51,178 nucleotides of DNA from Alistipes sp. (GCA_017646785.1 JAGCLX010000098.1:1-51178); one strand, 5' to 3'; numbered from the stretch's first letter, positions 32,586 through 42,192 are shown. Translations and numbers: made by a program. Notes: a model not told the origin generated them from the letters alone.

Positions 32586-34652
32586 ATGAAGAGAATTTTA
32601 ACCATCGTGGCGGCCATTGCAATGTTGGTGAGCTGCGGCAGTATGAGCGAGGAGAATGGCATGGTGACATCTCCCGATGGACGCACTGTACTCACATTTG
32701 ATGTTAACAGTGAAGGTGAAGCTCGCTATTCGTTGGCGTTTGCTGGCGAGGAGATTATCCGACCTTCGGCATTGAATATCGAGACATCGTGTGGTGAGTT
32801 TGACGACGATATGCACATTGTGAACATCGCGCGTAACACATTCCGCGAGGTGTGGGAGCCTGTGTGGGGTCAGTATGCCGAGATTGAGAACCACTTCAAC
32901 GAGATGGTCGTGACGCTCAAGAATGGCAACGGGGAATGTGTCGATATCACCTTCCGCCTCTTTAACGACGGCATGGCGTTGCGCTACACACTTAATGGCG
33001 AGGGCGTGTGCGACATCCTCGACGAGGAGACCGAGTTCCGCATGGCGGCAGATTTCGATGCCCACTGGATGGCGGGTAGCGACGACGATGCAGAGTTTAA
33101 CTATGTGCATACAAAGCTGTCGGAGATTAATCCCGCAACCATGCAGCAGTCGGCAGGCCGCGTGAAGGATATTATGGAGTGTGGCGTGTCAACACCCGTA
33201 GCTATGAAGAGCCCCGCGGGTAACTATGTTGCTATCCACGAGGCGGCATTGTGGGAGTACCCAGGCATGGCGCTCGAGTTCGATGCCGAGGAGCTTAAGT
33301 TTACCACTGAACTCTCTGGTGATAAGGATGTTAAGAGCCATGTTGAGCTTCCATTCTCAACGCCATGGCGCATGGTTATCGTGGGTGACAGAGTGGGCAC
33401 ATTGGTGGAGTCGTCTATGGTTCTCAACCTCAATGAGCCCTGCAAGTTGGAGGATACATCGTGGATCAAGCCTATGAAGTATGTTGGTGTATGGTGGGAG
33501 ATGCACCTCAAGGTATCAATCTGGGATATGGATGGCAAATACCCCCACTGCGCTACAACGGAGAACGTCAAAAAGTATATCGATTTTGCAGCGGAGAATG
33601 GCTTTGGCGGCGTCTTGGTTGAGGGCTGGAACGAATGCTGGGGCTGGGGTGAGCGCTTCGATTACTCGCGCCCATATCCCGATTTCGACATTGAGGAGCT
33701 TTGTCGCTATGCTGAGGAGCGTGGTGTGGAGCTTATAGGCCACCACGAGACATACGCCAATGTTGTGAACTACGATGCTCAGATGGAGGATGCCTACACC
33801 TTCTACGAGGGCCTCGGAGTGAACAATGTCAAAACAGGCTATGTTGGTAGCATCCAGGATTGCAACCACTACGATCGTGAGATGGTTGACCACTACAACC
33901 GTACCGTGGTGGAGGGCGCTAAGCATAAGCTTTGTATCGACATCCACGAGCCTATACACTCAACAGGTATCTGCCGTACCTACCCCAACCTTATGTCGGC
34001 GGAGGGTATGCGCGGTCAGGAGTGGCAGGCATGGAATGCGGGCAACTGCATAGACCACAACCCCACATTGCCCTTTACACGCAATGTAGCAGGTCCTATG
34101 GACTTCACACCTGGCATCTTCGATGTGCGCTACCACAATACGATAAACAAGGCTGCGGCAACGGCTGATGGCTCAGTGAACGAGGGCTACGAATATGTAT
34201 TCTTCGTGAACTCAACACTTGCTCACCAGCTTGCACAGTATGTGGTCTTCTATAGCCCTATACAGATGGCTGCTGACCTACCAAGCAACTACCGTGAGCG
34301 CGATGATGCACTGCAATTCATCCGCGACGTCCCCGTTGATTGGGCTACAACAAAGTGTTTGGATGGCGAGATTGGCGACTATGTAGTTACTGCACGTAAG
34401 GATAAGCATAGCGACGATTGGTATGTGGGTGGTATTACCGATGGTGAGCGTCGTGAGGTTGAGGTATCGCTCGATTTCCTCGATGCTAATCGCACCTACG
34501 TAGCTACTCTGTATCGTGATGGTGACAATGCTGGTTGGAACACCAATCCTACAGACTACATCATTGAGCAGAAGGATGTTACGAAGACTGACATGCTTAA
34601 TATCGCGATGGCTCCTGGTGGCGGTTTCGCTATAAGTATCAAGGCGCTCTAA
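32586..34652 (+). CDS. GH97 glycoside hydrolase lipoprotein (alpha-glucosidase or alpha-galactosidase)
   Basis: 688 residues. Lipoprotein signal ends in IAMLVSC. The N-terminal beta domain (TSPDGRTVLTFDVNSEG; VWEPVWGQYAEIENHFNE) and the barrel motifs KYVGVWWEMHL, GFGGVLVEGWNECWG, IDIHEPIHSTG, NLMSAEGMRGQEW and FTPGIFD are typical of the family, which includes SusB. The HEP and EGMRGQEW glutamates match the inverting alpha-glucosidase (SusB) pattern rather than the retaining alpha-galactosidase branch, but that needs alignment. No SusC/D genes are adjacent. A shared operator-like motif suggests control by the nearby AraC protein. Confidence 0.92.
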   Translation: MKRILTIVAAIAMLVSCGSMSEENGMVTSPDGRTVLTFDVNSEGEARYSLAFAGEEIIRPSALNIETSCGEFDDDMHIVNIARNTFREVWEPVWGQYAEIENHFNEMVVTLKNGNGECVDITFRLFNDGMALRYTLNGEGVCDILDEETEFRMAADFDAHWMAGSDDDAEFNYVHTKLSEINPATMQQSAGRVKDIMECGVSTPVAMKSPAGNYVAIHEAALWEYPGMALEFDAEELKFTTELSGDKDVKSHVELPFSTPWRMVIVGDRVGTLVESSMVLNLNEPCKLEDTSWIKPMKYVGVWWEMHLKVSIWDMDGKYPHCATTENVKKYIDFAAENGFGGVLVEGWNECWGWGERFDYSRPYPDFDIEELCRYAEERGVELIGHHETYANVVNYDAQMEDAYTFYEGLGVNNVKTGYVGSIQDCNHYDREMVDHYNRTVVEGAKHKLCIDIHEPIHSTGICRTYPNLMSAEGMRGQEWQAWNAGNCIDHNPTLPFTRNVAGPMDFTPGIFDVRYHNTINKAAATADGSVNEGYEYVFFVNSTLAHQLAQYVVFYSPIQMAADLPSNYRERDDALQFIRDVPVDWATTKCLDGEIGDYVVTARKDKHSDDWYVGGITDGERREVEVSLDFLDANRTYVATLYRDGDNAGWNTNPTDYIIEQKDVTKTDMLNIAMAPGGGFAISIKAL

Positions 34653-34690
34653 CAGAGTTCGCACAAGCAACTAACATTGAACTTTTTTGT

Positions 34691-34728
34691 GTGCATCACC
34701 CCGGCATGGCGGTGATGCACCTATTTTT
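34691..34728 (+). terminator. Rho-independent terminator of the GH97 gene
   Basis: Perfect 10-bp stem GTGCATCACC (34691-34700) with GGTGATGCAC (34711-34720), 10-nt loop, then CTATTTTT. Confidence 0.88.
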
Positions 34729-34762
34729 GTGTGCGTAGATGATAATAATTTGTTGAAAATTT

Positions 34763-34794
34763 TTTGCACTTCTTGTTTTTTTTCTATACTTTTG
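34763..34794 (+). promoter_or_regulatory. Consensus promoter of lipA-lipB-recJ
   Basis: TTTG at 34763-34766, a 20-bp spacer, TACTTTTG at 34787-34794. Predicted leader about 25 nt. Confidence 0.62.
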
Positions 34795-34822
34795 CATCAA
34801 TTGGAAAAAAGTGAACTTAAAA

Positions 34823-35716
34823 ATGCCGAAGGTTCGTGAAAAATACGAGCATCTGCGTAAGCCCGAATGGCTAAAAATTAGCCTGAGAAGTACGGCGGAT
34901 AGTGCGGAGGTCGAGCAAATCGTCGAGGGACGTTGTCTGCATACGATATGTAGCAGCGGAATGTGTCCCAACAAGGCGGAGTGCTGGAGCCGTCGTACCG
35001 CTACCTTCATGATTTTGGGCGATATATGCACACGCAACTGCCGCTTCTGCGCTACGCAGACGGGACGTCCTTTGCCTCCCGACGAGGCGGAGCCCGACAA
35101 GGTGGCAGAGAGCGTGAAGCTCATGGGCCTGAAGCATGTTGTGGTAACATCAGTAACACGTGACGACCTCGAAGATCATGGAGCACGCATCTGGGCGCGC
35201 ACCGTCGAGGCCATTCGTCGTGATAACCCTAACGCAACTATAGAGCTCCTTATTTCCGATATGGATGCCCGCCCCGAGCTACTCGACGTGGTGTTGGCAT
35301 CGCGTCCCGACATCGTGGGACACAATATCGAGACCGTTGAGCGACTAACTCCCGAGGTGCGTTCGCGTGCTAAGTATCGCACATCGTTGGCGACACTCAA
35401 GCACATCGCCGATAGCGGAGCAGTGGCAAAAAGCGGTATTATGGTCGGATTGGGCGAGAGCGAAGAGGAGGTGTTGACAACCCTCAAAGACCTACGTGAT
35501 GTGGGCGTGAGCATTGTCACCCTCGGACAGTATCTTCGACCAACAAAGGAGCACTACCCCGTTAAGGCGTATATCACTCCCGAGAAGTTCGAAGAGTACC
35601 GACTTGCAGCTCTCGACATGGGCTTCAGCTATTGTGCCAGCGCACCCCTTGTGCGCTCGTCATACTTGGCTGACGCTGCACTTGATGCTGTGAAGAAGGT
35701 ATGCAGAACGAAGTAG
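34823..35716 (+). CDS. lipA: Lipoyl synthase (radical SAM)
   Basis: 297 residues. Inserts two sulfurs into octanoyl-lipoyl domains. The auxiliary cluster motif C-x4-C-x5-C reads CSSGMCPNKAEC, and the radical SAM motif C-x3-C-x2-C reads CTRNCRFC. GHNIETVERL, KSGIMVGLGE and LGQYLRPTKEHYPV are conserved. The C-terminal Ser that ligates the auxiliary cluster lies in LVRSSYLA. I chose the ATG at 34823; a GTG at 34811 is in frame. The end overlaps lipB by 16 bp, so the two enzymes of lipoate synthesis are translationally linked. Confidence 0.96.
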   Translation: MPKVREKYEHLRKPEWLKISLRSTADSAEVEQIVEGRCLHTICSSGMCPNKAECWSRRTATFMILGDICTRNCRFCATQTGRPLPPDEAEPDKVAESVKLMGLKHVVVTSVTRDDLEDHGARIWARTVEAIRRDNPNATIELLISDMDARPELLDVVLASRPDIVGHNIETVERLTPEVRSRAKYRTSLATLKHIADSGAVAKSGIMVGLGESEEEVLTTLKDLRDVGVSIVTLGQYLRPTKEHYPVKAYITPEKFEEYRLAALDMGFSYCASAPLVRSSYLADAALDAVKKVCRTK

Positions 35717-36393
35717 AAATCAGAGATTTACAAACTATGTCGTATGGCGAGTGCTGGGATTTGCAGCGTTCGCTCTTCGACGCGTTGTGCGCTAAGAAGC
35801 TCAACAAGGAGTTCCAGGAGGGTGAGCCTCGTGGCACTGTCCTTATTGTTGAGCACCCCGCAGTATACACCCTTGGAAAGAGTGGACATGCCGAGAATAT
35901 GCTCTGCAGCACGGAGTATTTGCAGAGTCTTGGTGCGGAGTTCTTCCACATCGATCGTGGTGGCGATATTACCTTCCATGGCCCAGGACAGCTTGTGTGC
36001 TATCCCATCGTCGACCTTGACGCAATAGGTTTGGGCGTAAGACGTTACATTGAGGCTCTTGAGCAGACAATCATCGACCTCGCAGCCGAGTATGGCATCG
36101 AGGCACATCGCTCGGAGGGCGCATCGGGAGTGTGGATTACTCGTCCCGGCAACCGCTTGGAGAAGCTCTGCGCAATAGGTGTGCGAGCTTCGCATGGCGT
36201 GACTATGCACGGTTTGGCAATGAACGTGTCTACGGACCTCAACTGGTTCCATCTCATCAACCCATGCGGTTTTACCGATCGTGGCGTATGTTCGCTCACG
36301 ACGCTCACAGGCCGTGAGGTTACGATGGAGGAGGTCAAGCCCAAGTTTATTAATCACCTAATGAAAAATTTAAATGTTAAATATAAAAAATAG
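35701..36393 (+). CDS. lipB: Lipoyl(octanoyl) transferase
   Basis: 230 residues. Transfers octanoate from acyl carrier protein to lipoyl domains, the step before LipA. Motifs: VEHPAVYTLGKSG, the DRGGDITFHGPGQLVCYP block (the RGG-x-T-x-HGPGQ signature), the catalytic Lys in EKLCAIGVRASHGVTMHG, and the catalytic Cys in INPCGFTDRGV. All active-site residues are present. The ATG at 35701 lies inside the end of lipA; a start at 35737 is possible but would shorten the first helix. recJ follows after 5 bp. Confidence 0.95.
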   Translation: MQNEVEIRDLQTMSYGECWDLQRSLFDALCAKKLNKEFQEGEPRGTVLIVEHPAVYTLGKSGHAENMLCSTEYLQSLGAEFFHIDRGGDITFHGPGQLVCYPIVDLDAIGLGVRRYIEALEQTIIDLAAEYGIEAHRSEGASGVWITRPGNRLEKLCAIGVRASHGVTMHGLAMNVSTDLNWFHLINPCGFTDRGVCSLTTLTGREVTMEEVKPKFINHLMKNLNVKYKK

Positions 36394-36398
36394 AAGTT

Positions 36399-38159
36399 AT
36401 GCCCATAGAGAAAAGATGGGTTGTCAAGCCGCAGGGCGACCGCGCTATAGTGGAGGCTCTCTCCGCCGAGCTCGGAATCTCAACGGTGTTGACCAACCTA
36501 CTGGTTCAGAGGGGCATAGACACCAAGGAGAAGGCAAAGAAGTTCTTCTCGCCATCGTTACGCGACTTGCACGATCCATTCCTAATGAAGGATATGGAGA
36601 AGGCTGTGGAGCGCATCGAGCGAGCTGTGAAGGCTGGCGAAAAGGTAATGATTTACGGAGACTACGATGTCGACGGAACCACTGCCGTGGCGCTGGTTTA
36701 CAAGTTCTTAAGCCAGATAGGACACAAGAATTTGTTGTTCTACATTCCTGACCGATATGTCGACGGTTACGGCATATCAATTCGAAGCATTGAGCATGCT
36801 TTGCGCAAGGGCGTAACGCTGGTCATTGCTTTGGACTGCGGCATCAAAGCCGTTGAGAAGGTGGCCTATGCCAAGGAGCGTGGCGTGGATTTCATCATCT
36901 GCGACCACCATTTACCTGCCGAGGAGATCCCTCAGGCAGTGGCTGTATTGGATCCCAAGCGCACCGACTGCAACTATCCTTTTGATGAGTTGTCTGGTTG
37001 TGGCGTTGGTTTTAAACTCGTCGAGGCCTATGCACGACGCAACAACATTCCATTCTCGGATATCGAGCACTTGTTGGACTTGTTAGTCGTGAGTATCGCT
37101 TCAGACATCGTGCCTCTTGTGGATGAAAACCGCATTTTGGCATACTACGGATTGCGTAGACTCAACTCTACGCCGTCGAAGGGTTTGCTCTCCATCATCA
37201 AGATATGTGGTTTGGAGGGACACAACATTACTATCGACGATATAGTATTTAAGATTGGTCCTCGTATCAATGCTGCAGGACGTATGCGCATGGATGAGGA
37301 TGATGAGAACGCAGCACCCTCGGGTGGTCATGCTGCTGTGAGCCTTCTTATCGAGGGTAACGAGCAGGAGGCAGCGAAGTTCGGTGAGGTTATCGACTCG
37401 TTCAATCAGGATCGCAAGTCTATCGACCGCAACGTTACGCAGGAGGCCCATGACTATGTGGAGTCACACCCTGAGCTCAAGGCACTCAAGAGCACCGTTA
37501 TCTACAATCCTAAGTGGATGAAGGGTATCGTTGGTATCGTGGCATCGCGCCTTATCGAGACCTACTACCGCCCTACGGTAGTGCTCACGCAGTCTAATGG
37601 CTTTGTTACGGGCTCGGCGCGCTCTGTTGCTGGCTTCGACTTGTATCAGGCCGTGGAGTCATGTTCCGACTTGTTGGAGAACTTTGGTGGCCACATGTAC
37701 GCTGCGGGTCTTACGATGAAGGAGGAGAATGTTGAGGCCTTCACCAAGCGCTTCAACGACTATGTGGAGAAGAACATCGACCCCAACATCTTGGTGCCTC
37801 AGGTTGACATCGATAGCGAGTTGTTGTTCTCGGATATTACGGATCAGTTCCAGAGTCAGCTCAACAACTTCCAGCCCTTTGGTCCTGGCAACACTGCTCC
37901 TGTCTTCATGACACGCGGTGCGAGCAACCGAGGTGATGCGAAGCTTGTAGGTGTTGAGTGTGACCATCTGCGCATGGACTTGATGCAGCGTCAGAAGCCA
38001 CATACGACAATCCCTGCTATCGCTTTCCAGCAGCCTACACACTATGAGTGGGTGCGTGGTGGTAAGCCTATCTCGGTGTGTTACCAGATTGTCGAGAACC
38101 ACTATCGTGGCACTGTGAGCAAACAGCTTCGCGTTAAGGATATTAAGCCTGAGAGATAA
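36399..38159 (+). CDS. recJ: Single-stranded-DNA-specific exonuclease RecJ
   Basis: 586 residues, near the usual length. A 5'-3' exonuclease in recombination and mismatch repair. The DHH motifs read IYGDYDVDGTTA, ALDCGIKAVE, IICDHHLPAE and VSIASDIVPL. The DHHA1 region includes GIVGIVASRL, TGSARSVAGFDL and FGGHMYAAGLTM. The C-terminal OB fold follows PFGPGNTAPVF. The metal-binding set is complete. It is third in the lipA-lipB-recJ unit, which ends in a terminator 17 bp after the stop. Confidence 0.95.
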   Translation: MPIEKRWVVKPQGDRAIVEALSAELGISTVLTNLLVQRGIDTKEKAKKFFSPSLRDLHDPFLMKDMEKAVERIERAVKAGEKVMIYGDYDVDGTTAVALVYKFLSQIGHKNLLFYIPDRYVDGYGISIRSIEHALRKGVTLVIALDCGIKAVEKVAYAKERGVDFIICDHHLPAEEIPQAVAVLDPKRTDCNYPFDELSGCGVGFKLVEAYARRNNIPFSDIEHLLDLLVVSIASDIVPLVDENRILAYYGLRRLNSTPSKGLLSIIKICGLEGHNITIDDIVFKIGPRINAAGRMRMDEDDENAAPSGGHAAVSLLIEGNEQEAAKFGEVIDSFNQDRKSIDRNVTQEAHDYVESHPELKALKSTVIYNPKWMKGIVGIVASRLIETYYRPTVVLTQSNGFVTGSARSVAGFDLYQAVESCSDLLENFGGHMYAAGLTMKEENVEAFTKRFNDYVEKNIDPNILVPQVDIDSELLFSDITDQFQSQLNNFQPFGPGNTAPVFMTRGASNRGDAKLVGVECDHLRMDLMQRQKPHTTIPAIAFQQPTHYEWVRGGKPISVCYQIVENHYRGTVSKQLRVKDIKPER

Positions 38160-38176
38160 GAATAGGTATTGGTATA

Positions 38177-38215
38177 AATAGTAGAGTCCCACCTTTTTGG
38201 CGGGACTCTACTATT
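38177..38215. terminator. Bidirectional terminator between recJ and the converging lipoprotein gene
   Basis: Perfect 14-bp stem AATAGTAGAGTCCC (38177-38190) with 38202-38215, 11-nt loop. The plus side is followed by ATTAT and the minus side by TTATACC, so the tract is modest. Confidence 0.8.
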
Positions 38216-38235
38216 ATTATATATAGGTGTATAGG

Positions 38236-38601
38236 CTACTTGTCAAACTCTATGACTGTACCTGTTGCACGCACTGTACGCTTGCACCATACATATATAG
38301 TCTGTACATCCTCCTTTACAGAGATGTTAATCAAGGCCTGTGAGCCAGTTAGGTTTGCATTCTCTGTAAGCTCTGCTACGGCGTTACCCTGCAGTGCTTT
38401 GGGGCTAAGACCGCCAATACCGAAGATATATGTCTGTGACACCTCGGCGCTTACGTGTTTAACGATATGGAAGTTGCTGTCCTGCAACACTACATTTGTT
38501 GTATTGTTGTTGACGTTGGTTGTGAGGTAGGCTGAAGCACCACATCCTGTAAGCATGGTTGCAAAAAGCACAACTGCTATAAATGCAAAAAATCTCTTCA
38601 T
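38236..38601 (-). CDS. Small lipoprotein of unknown function (DUF6567-like)
   Basis: 121 residues. Lipoprotein signal MKRFFAFIAVVLFATMLTGC with a good lipobox LTGC. The mature part begins ASAYLTTNVNNNTTNVVL and contains IFGIGGLSPKALQGNAVAEL, then an end strand IYVWCKRTVRATGTVIEFD. The pattern resembles small Bacteroidales lipoproteins of the DUF6567 type; the assignment is from memory of the pattern and is tentative. It is a single-gene unit. Confidence 0.8.
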   Translation of the reverse strand: MKRFFAFIAVVLFATMLTGCGASAYLTTNVNNNTTNVVLQDSNFHIVKHVSAEVSQTYIFGIGGLSPKALQGNAVAELTENANLTGSQALINISVKEDVQTIYVWCKRTVRATGTVIEFDK

Positions 38602-38640
38602 AGTATCTTTATTTAAAGTTTTAGATTCGTGTTACTTACA

Positions 38641-38672
38641 CAAAAGTAATAAAACTTTTTTTAACGTCCAAG
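38641..38672 (-). promoter_or_regulatory. Predicted promoter of the small lipoprotein gene
   Basis: Reverse strand: CTTG (38672-38669), a 20-bp spacer, TACTTTTG (38648-38641). The -33 word is imperfect. Predicted leader about 36 nt. Confidence 0.42.
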
Positions 38673-38692
38673 CGTTTGATGTTCTTTTTCAT

Positions 38693-38701
38693 GGGGGGGG
38701 G
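38693..38701. repeat. Run of nine G in an intergenic gap
   Basis: Nine consecutive G on the plus strand, about 20 bp upstream of the lipoprotein gene's predicted -33 site and 30 bp past the MATE terminator. The window's only such run that I noticed. Confidence 0.9.
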
Positions 38702-38730
38702 TAAATCGCTGTAAATCAACAATATAGAAA

Positions 38731-38752
38731 AGCCCCTCTATTTGGAGGGGCT
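38731..38752 (-). terminator. Rho-independent terminator of the murG-to-MATE unit
   Basis: Stem AGCCCCTC (38731-38738) with GAGGGGCT (38745-38752), loop of 6. On the reverse strand it is followed by TTTTC. It lies 22 bp after the MATE stop. Confidence 0.8.
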
Positions 38753-38773
38753 ACGTCATTGTATGTGATTTCA

Positions 38774-40225
38774 TTAGCGATGGAAGAGCATTTCGCGCTC
38801 CATACGCTTGAGCTTGCGTATCTGGATAAACAGAAGTGTCGCAGCGACAAGTACCGATGCGGAGTCGGCAATGGGCATCGACATCCATGCGCCCACAGCA
38901 CCAAATTGGGGTGTTAGCGTGAGTAGCAATGGGAGTAGGAATAGGAGCTGGCGTGTGGCCGATAGTAGCATCGCCATAGGTGCACGACCGATATACTGGA
39001 AGAAACCTCCCGCTACAATCTGGAAGCCCACCAAGGGGAACATAATCATCGCGATGCTCAAGCCCTGCTCCACGACCTTAATCATAGCCTGGTCGGCTGC
39101 GCTATTGCCACCCTCAACGAAGAGCGCTGCGACATACTGTGGGAAGAGCATGCCGATGGCAAAGGCGAATGTTGTGACACACGTTGCGCAGATGATGGTG
39201 TACTTCAGAGTCTTAAGTACGCGACCATACTGTTTAGCACCATAGTTGTAGCCAACAATGGGCTGCATACCCTGGTTGAAGCCATTAGCCACCATGATAA
39301 AGAGTAGGATGACGCGGTTCATGATACCGTATGCTCCGACGTAAATATCACCCACACCGTCACCGAATGTCGATACTTGAATGATGTCGTTAGCACCCGT
39401 ACCGCCATACTGAATCAACGCCGTATTCATAAAACGTGTAACGAGTGATGCGCACACGTTGAGGATGAATGGCGCCATGCCGATAGAGATGATGTTGATG
39501 ATGATGCTACGCTTGAAGCGGAAGCTCTCGCGCTTAAAGCGTAGGAAGCTCTTTTTCGAGGTGTAGTGGTGCACCTGTATGAGCAAGCAGATAGTCTGCG
39601 ATATGACAGTAGCTATAGCCGATCCCTGCACACCCCAGCCGAAGCCAAAGATGAACAAGGGATTCAAAATCGTGCATATCACCATCGAGAGTATCATGAT
39701 GAACATCGCCTTGCGGGGGTATCCCGAGGCGCGTAACTGCTCGTTGAGGCCGAGGTATAGGTGGGTGATGATGTTACCAAACATAATCACGCGCATAAAC
39801 TCGCGCGCATAGTGCAGCGTCTCCTCTCCAGCCTCGCCACCCGAGAAGAAGACGAGGATGGGGTCGAGGAAGAGGAGGAAGATGAGCATAATGGAGATAC
39901 CGAGCACCATGTTGAGCATCACGGCATTTCCGAGGATATGCTCTGCTGCGCGCTTGTTACCCTCACCCAGACGTATAGATATGCGGGCTGCGGCACCCAC
40001 ACCCACCATTGCACCAAAGGCTGCCGAGATGTTCATGATGGGGAGTGTGATAGCCATACCTGAGATGGCGTAGCCACCCACGCCATGACCTATAAATATA
40101 CTATCGATGATGTGGTATAGCGACGATGAAGCCATGGCTATGATTGCCGGGATGGCATATCGCGCCAAGAGCTTACCGAGCGAGTCGGTACCGAGAGATA
40201 CGGTGTTATTCTGTACTGCTGACAT
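38774..40225 (-). CDS. MATE-family efflux transporter
   Basis: 483 residues with about 12 hydrophobic helices. The family exports drugs or metabolites by sodium or proton antiport in the inner membrane. The N-terminal motif IPAIIAMASSSLYHIIDSIF and GVGAAARISIRLGEGNK, with the second-half counterpart NGFNQGMQPIVGYNYGAK, are typical of MATE proteins of the MepA type. The substrate is not predictable. It is the last gene of the long minus-strand unit, 7 bp after the phosphopantetheinyl transferase stop. Confidence 0.93.
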   Translation of the reverse strand: MSAVQNNTVSLGTDSLGKLLARYAIPAIIAMASSSLYHIIDSIFIGHGVGGYAISGMAITLPIMNISAAFGAMVGVGAAARISIRLGEGNKRAAEHILGNAVMLNMVLGISIMLIFLLFLDPILVFFSGGEAGEETLHYAREFMRVIMFGNIITHLYLGLNEQLRASGYPRKAMFIMILSMVICTILNPLFIFGFGWGVQGSAIATVISQTICLLIQVHHYTSKKSFLRFKRESFRFKRSIIINIISIGMAPFILNVCASLVTRFMNTALIQYGGTGANDIIQVSTFGDGVGDIYVGAYGIMNRVILLFIMVANGFNQGMQPIVGYNYGAKQYGRVLKTLKYTIICATCVTTFAFAIGMLFPQYVAALFVEGGNSAADQAMIKVVEQGLSIAMIMFPLVGFQIVAGGFFQYIGRAPMAMLLSATRQLLFLLPLLLTLTPQFGAVGAWMSMPIADSASVLVAATLLFIQIRKLKRMEREMLFHR

Positions 40226-40232
40226 CTATTCT

Positions 40233-40808
40233 CTATTTGAAAGTGGCCGTAGCGACGACCACGCTGTCCTCTATAATCTGTGTACTAACCACGATATGAC
40301 TTGTTGAACGCACTGTGGCTGTTAGTTGCAACGTATCGGTGTCGTATGAGGTGATAGTAATGTCACCTGTTAGCTCCACCTCGCGCTTGCCATATAGCTT
40401 GTATATTGCCTCCTTTGCTGCCCACACCACTGCTGGCCAGTGGTCGCTATCCGATAGAGCAACCTCCTCGGCTGTCATATATCGCTCCTTGATGCGCTCG
40501 AAATTGCGGTCAAGGGCCTCTATATCCACGCCCACGGGAGCCTCAGAGATAGCTACAGCAACCATGCCGCCACCATGCGCTACGCTGATATGTGTGTTGG
40601 GACAATCAACCACGGGTGCACCAACCTCGTTGTAGTCGATGACCACCTTGCGTCCCAACTCGTTGCGCACGATGCGTCGCCATGCAAGATGCTCCCTACG
40701 GCGGTTGTCGTTCTGAAAGCGTGATGCCGAGGCTATGTCGGCAGCCGTGATAAGAGCATCACAGCAGAGATATACTGGAGGTATCGCCTCAACAACAAGT
40801 TTAACCAT
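40233..40808 (-). CDS. 4'-phosphopantetheinyl transferase superfamily protein
   Basis: 191 residues. Attaches phosphopantetheine to carrier proteins. The family motifs are VGVDIEAL (Mg-binding Asp and Glu) and WAAKEAIYKLYG (W/F-xx-KEA-xx-K). The N-terminal HISVAHGGG corresponds to the SxSH region of Sfp-type enzymes. Its start overlaps the stop of gldE by 8 bp, so translation is coupled. Whether it serves fatty acid synthesis or another carrier protein is unknown. Confidence 0.9.
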   Translation of the reverse strand: MVKLVVEAIPPVYLCCDALITAADIASASRFQNDNRRREHLAWRRIVRNELGRKVVIDYNEVGAPVVDCPNTHISVAHGGGMVAVAISEAPVGVDIEALDRNFERIKERYMTAEEVALSDSDHWPAVVWAAKEAIYKLYGKREVELTGDITITSYDTDTLQLTATVRSTSHIVVSTQIIEDSVVVATATFK

Positions 40809-42192
40809 TGATGTCTACCTTGATCTTATCCACACGGCGGCCATCCATCGTTGCGATGAAGAACTTTACACCATGTGCTTCGAGCTCGTCACCTCGGCGT
40901 GGAAGATCGCGCTTAAGCTCCATCATCAAGCCTGCCAAGGTCTCGGCATGACCCTCAACGTCCTGGAAGCTATCCTCGTCGAAGCCTATCACGCGTAGGA
41001 ATTCGCCGATATGTATCTTTGCATCGAAGATGTAGCTTCGCTCGCCTATCTTCTCGTATAGCTCGTTTTCATCTTCGTCGCTCTCGTCGGTAATCTCGCC
41101 CACTACCTCCTCAAGGATATCCTCCAGCGAGATAAGTCCCTGTGTAGCGCCATACTCATTTACCACGATGGCGATGTGTATCTTATTCTTCTGAAACTCC
41201 TTCAAGAGGTCGTCAATCATCATGTGCTCGGGCACGAAGTAGGGCTTGCGCAAGAGTTTCTGCCACTCGAATGTCGCCGACTCGGCAATATAGGGAAGTA
41301 GGTCCTTGACGTAGAGAATGCCTCGTACGTCATCGAGGTCGTCACCATATACTGGGATGCGTGAGTAGCCAGTTTCAACAATAACTTTGCGCACCTCGTC
41401 GTAGCCTGCATCGAACTCTAAGCCTGTGATATCCACGCGCGAGTGCATAATCTCCACCACCTCCGTCTGTCCGAAGTTGACAATACCCGAGAGCATCTTC
41501 TGCTGCTCTGCCGAGCCTGTCTCGGTGAGGTCGACAGCGTCGGCAAGCTCCTCGATAGATATCTCGGCATTCTTCGATGCGAAGCGGCTCACGCGGCTCG
41601 ATGTGCGAATAAGGATGAATGCCAAGGGGTACACTGCCCAACGCACAAACTTAAGGGGTGCCGAGAGTATCTGTGAGAACTTCACGGGGTTGGTCTGCGA
41701 GAACACCTTGGGCATAATCTCGCCGAAGAGCAAGAGCATGAAGGTTATGACGATGGTGTTAAACACAAACTCCCATGCGCCACTAAACGTGAATATCTCG
41801 TTAACAAGGTGTGTGGCGATGATAACGAGGCAGATGTTGACCATGTTGTTGGCAACGAGTATTGTCGCCAACAATCTATCGGGGTTCGACAGTAGCTCAA
41901 GCACACGACGTGAGGAGACACTATTACTGCTCTCCAGCTCGTCGATATCGTTGTGGGTGAGAGAGAAGAATGCCACTTCCGACCCCGATGCCATAGCCGA
42001 GCAGATGATAAGCACAACGGTCATTATGGAGTATAACACCACATTGCCGAAGTCCATATTACCGTTGAGGGCTATAGCTGCAAACTCCGTAACACGCTCC
42101 GCAGCTGGGGTAACACCATCTGGTGCTACAGCCATGGAGAGTGAGTCTATGGAGTTTTTCAGGCTATCTGCCGTAGTCAGGATATTAATCAT
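40801..42192 (-). CDS. gldE: GldE homologue, CNNM/CorC-type membrane protein with CBS domains
   Basis: 463 residues. A DUF21 membrane domain with several helices (VVLYSIMTVVLIICSAM; TILVANNMVNICLVIIATHL; IVITFMLLLFGEIMPKVF) is followed by a CBS pair (IMHSRVDITGLEFD; HIAIVVNEYGATQGLISLEDILEEVVGEI, motif split) and a CorC/HlyC domain at the end. In gliding Bacteroidota GldE acts with GldD; in non-gliding species this family is kept and may be involved in cation export. The ftsZ-gldE-PPTase order supports the name. It starts 14 bp after the ftsZ stop. Confidence 0.85.
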   Translation of the reverse strand: MINILTTADSLKNSIDSLSMAVAPDGVTPAAERVTEFAAIALNGNMDFGNVVLYSIMTVVLIICSAMASGSEVAFFSLTHNDIDELESSNSVSSRRVLELLSNPDRLLATILVANNMVNICLVIIATHLVNEIFTFSGAWEFVFNTIVITFMLLLFGEIMPKVFSQTNPVKFSQILSAPLKFVRWAVYPLAFILIRTSSRVSRFASKNAEISIEELADAVDLTETGSAEQQKMLSGIVNFGQTEVVEIMHSRVDITGLEFDAGYDEVRKVIVETGYSRIPVYGDDLDDVRGILYVKDLLPYIAESATFEWQKLLRKPYFVPEHMMIDDLLKEFQKNKIHIAIVVNEYGATQGLISLEDILEEVVGEITDESDEDENELYEKIGERSYIFDAKIHIGEFLRVIGFDEDSFQDVEGHAETLAGLMMELKRDLPRRGDELEAHGVKFFIATMDGRRVDKIKVDING

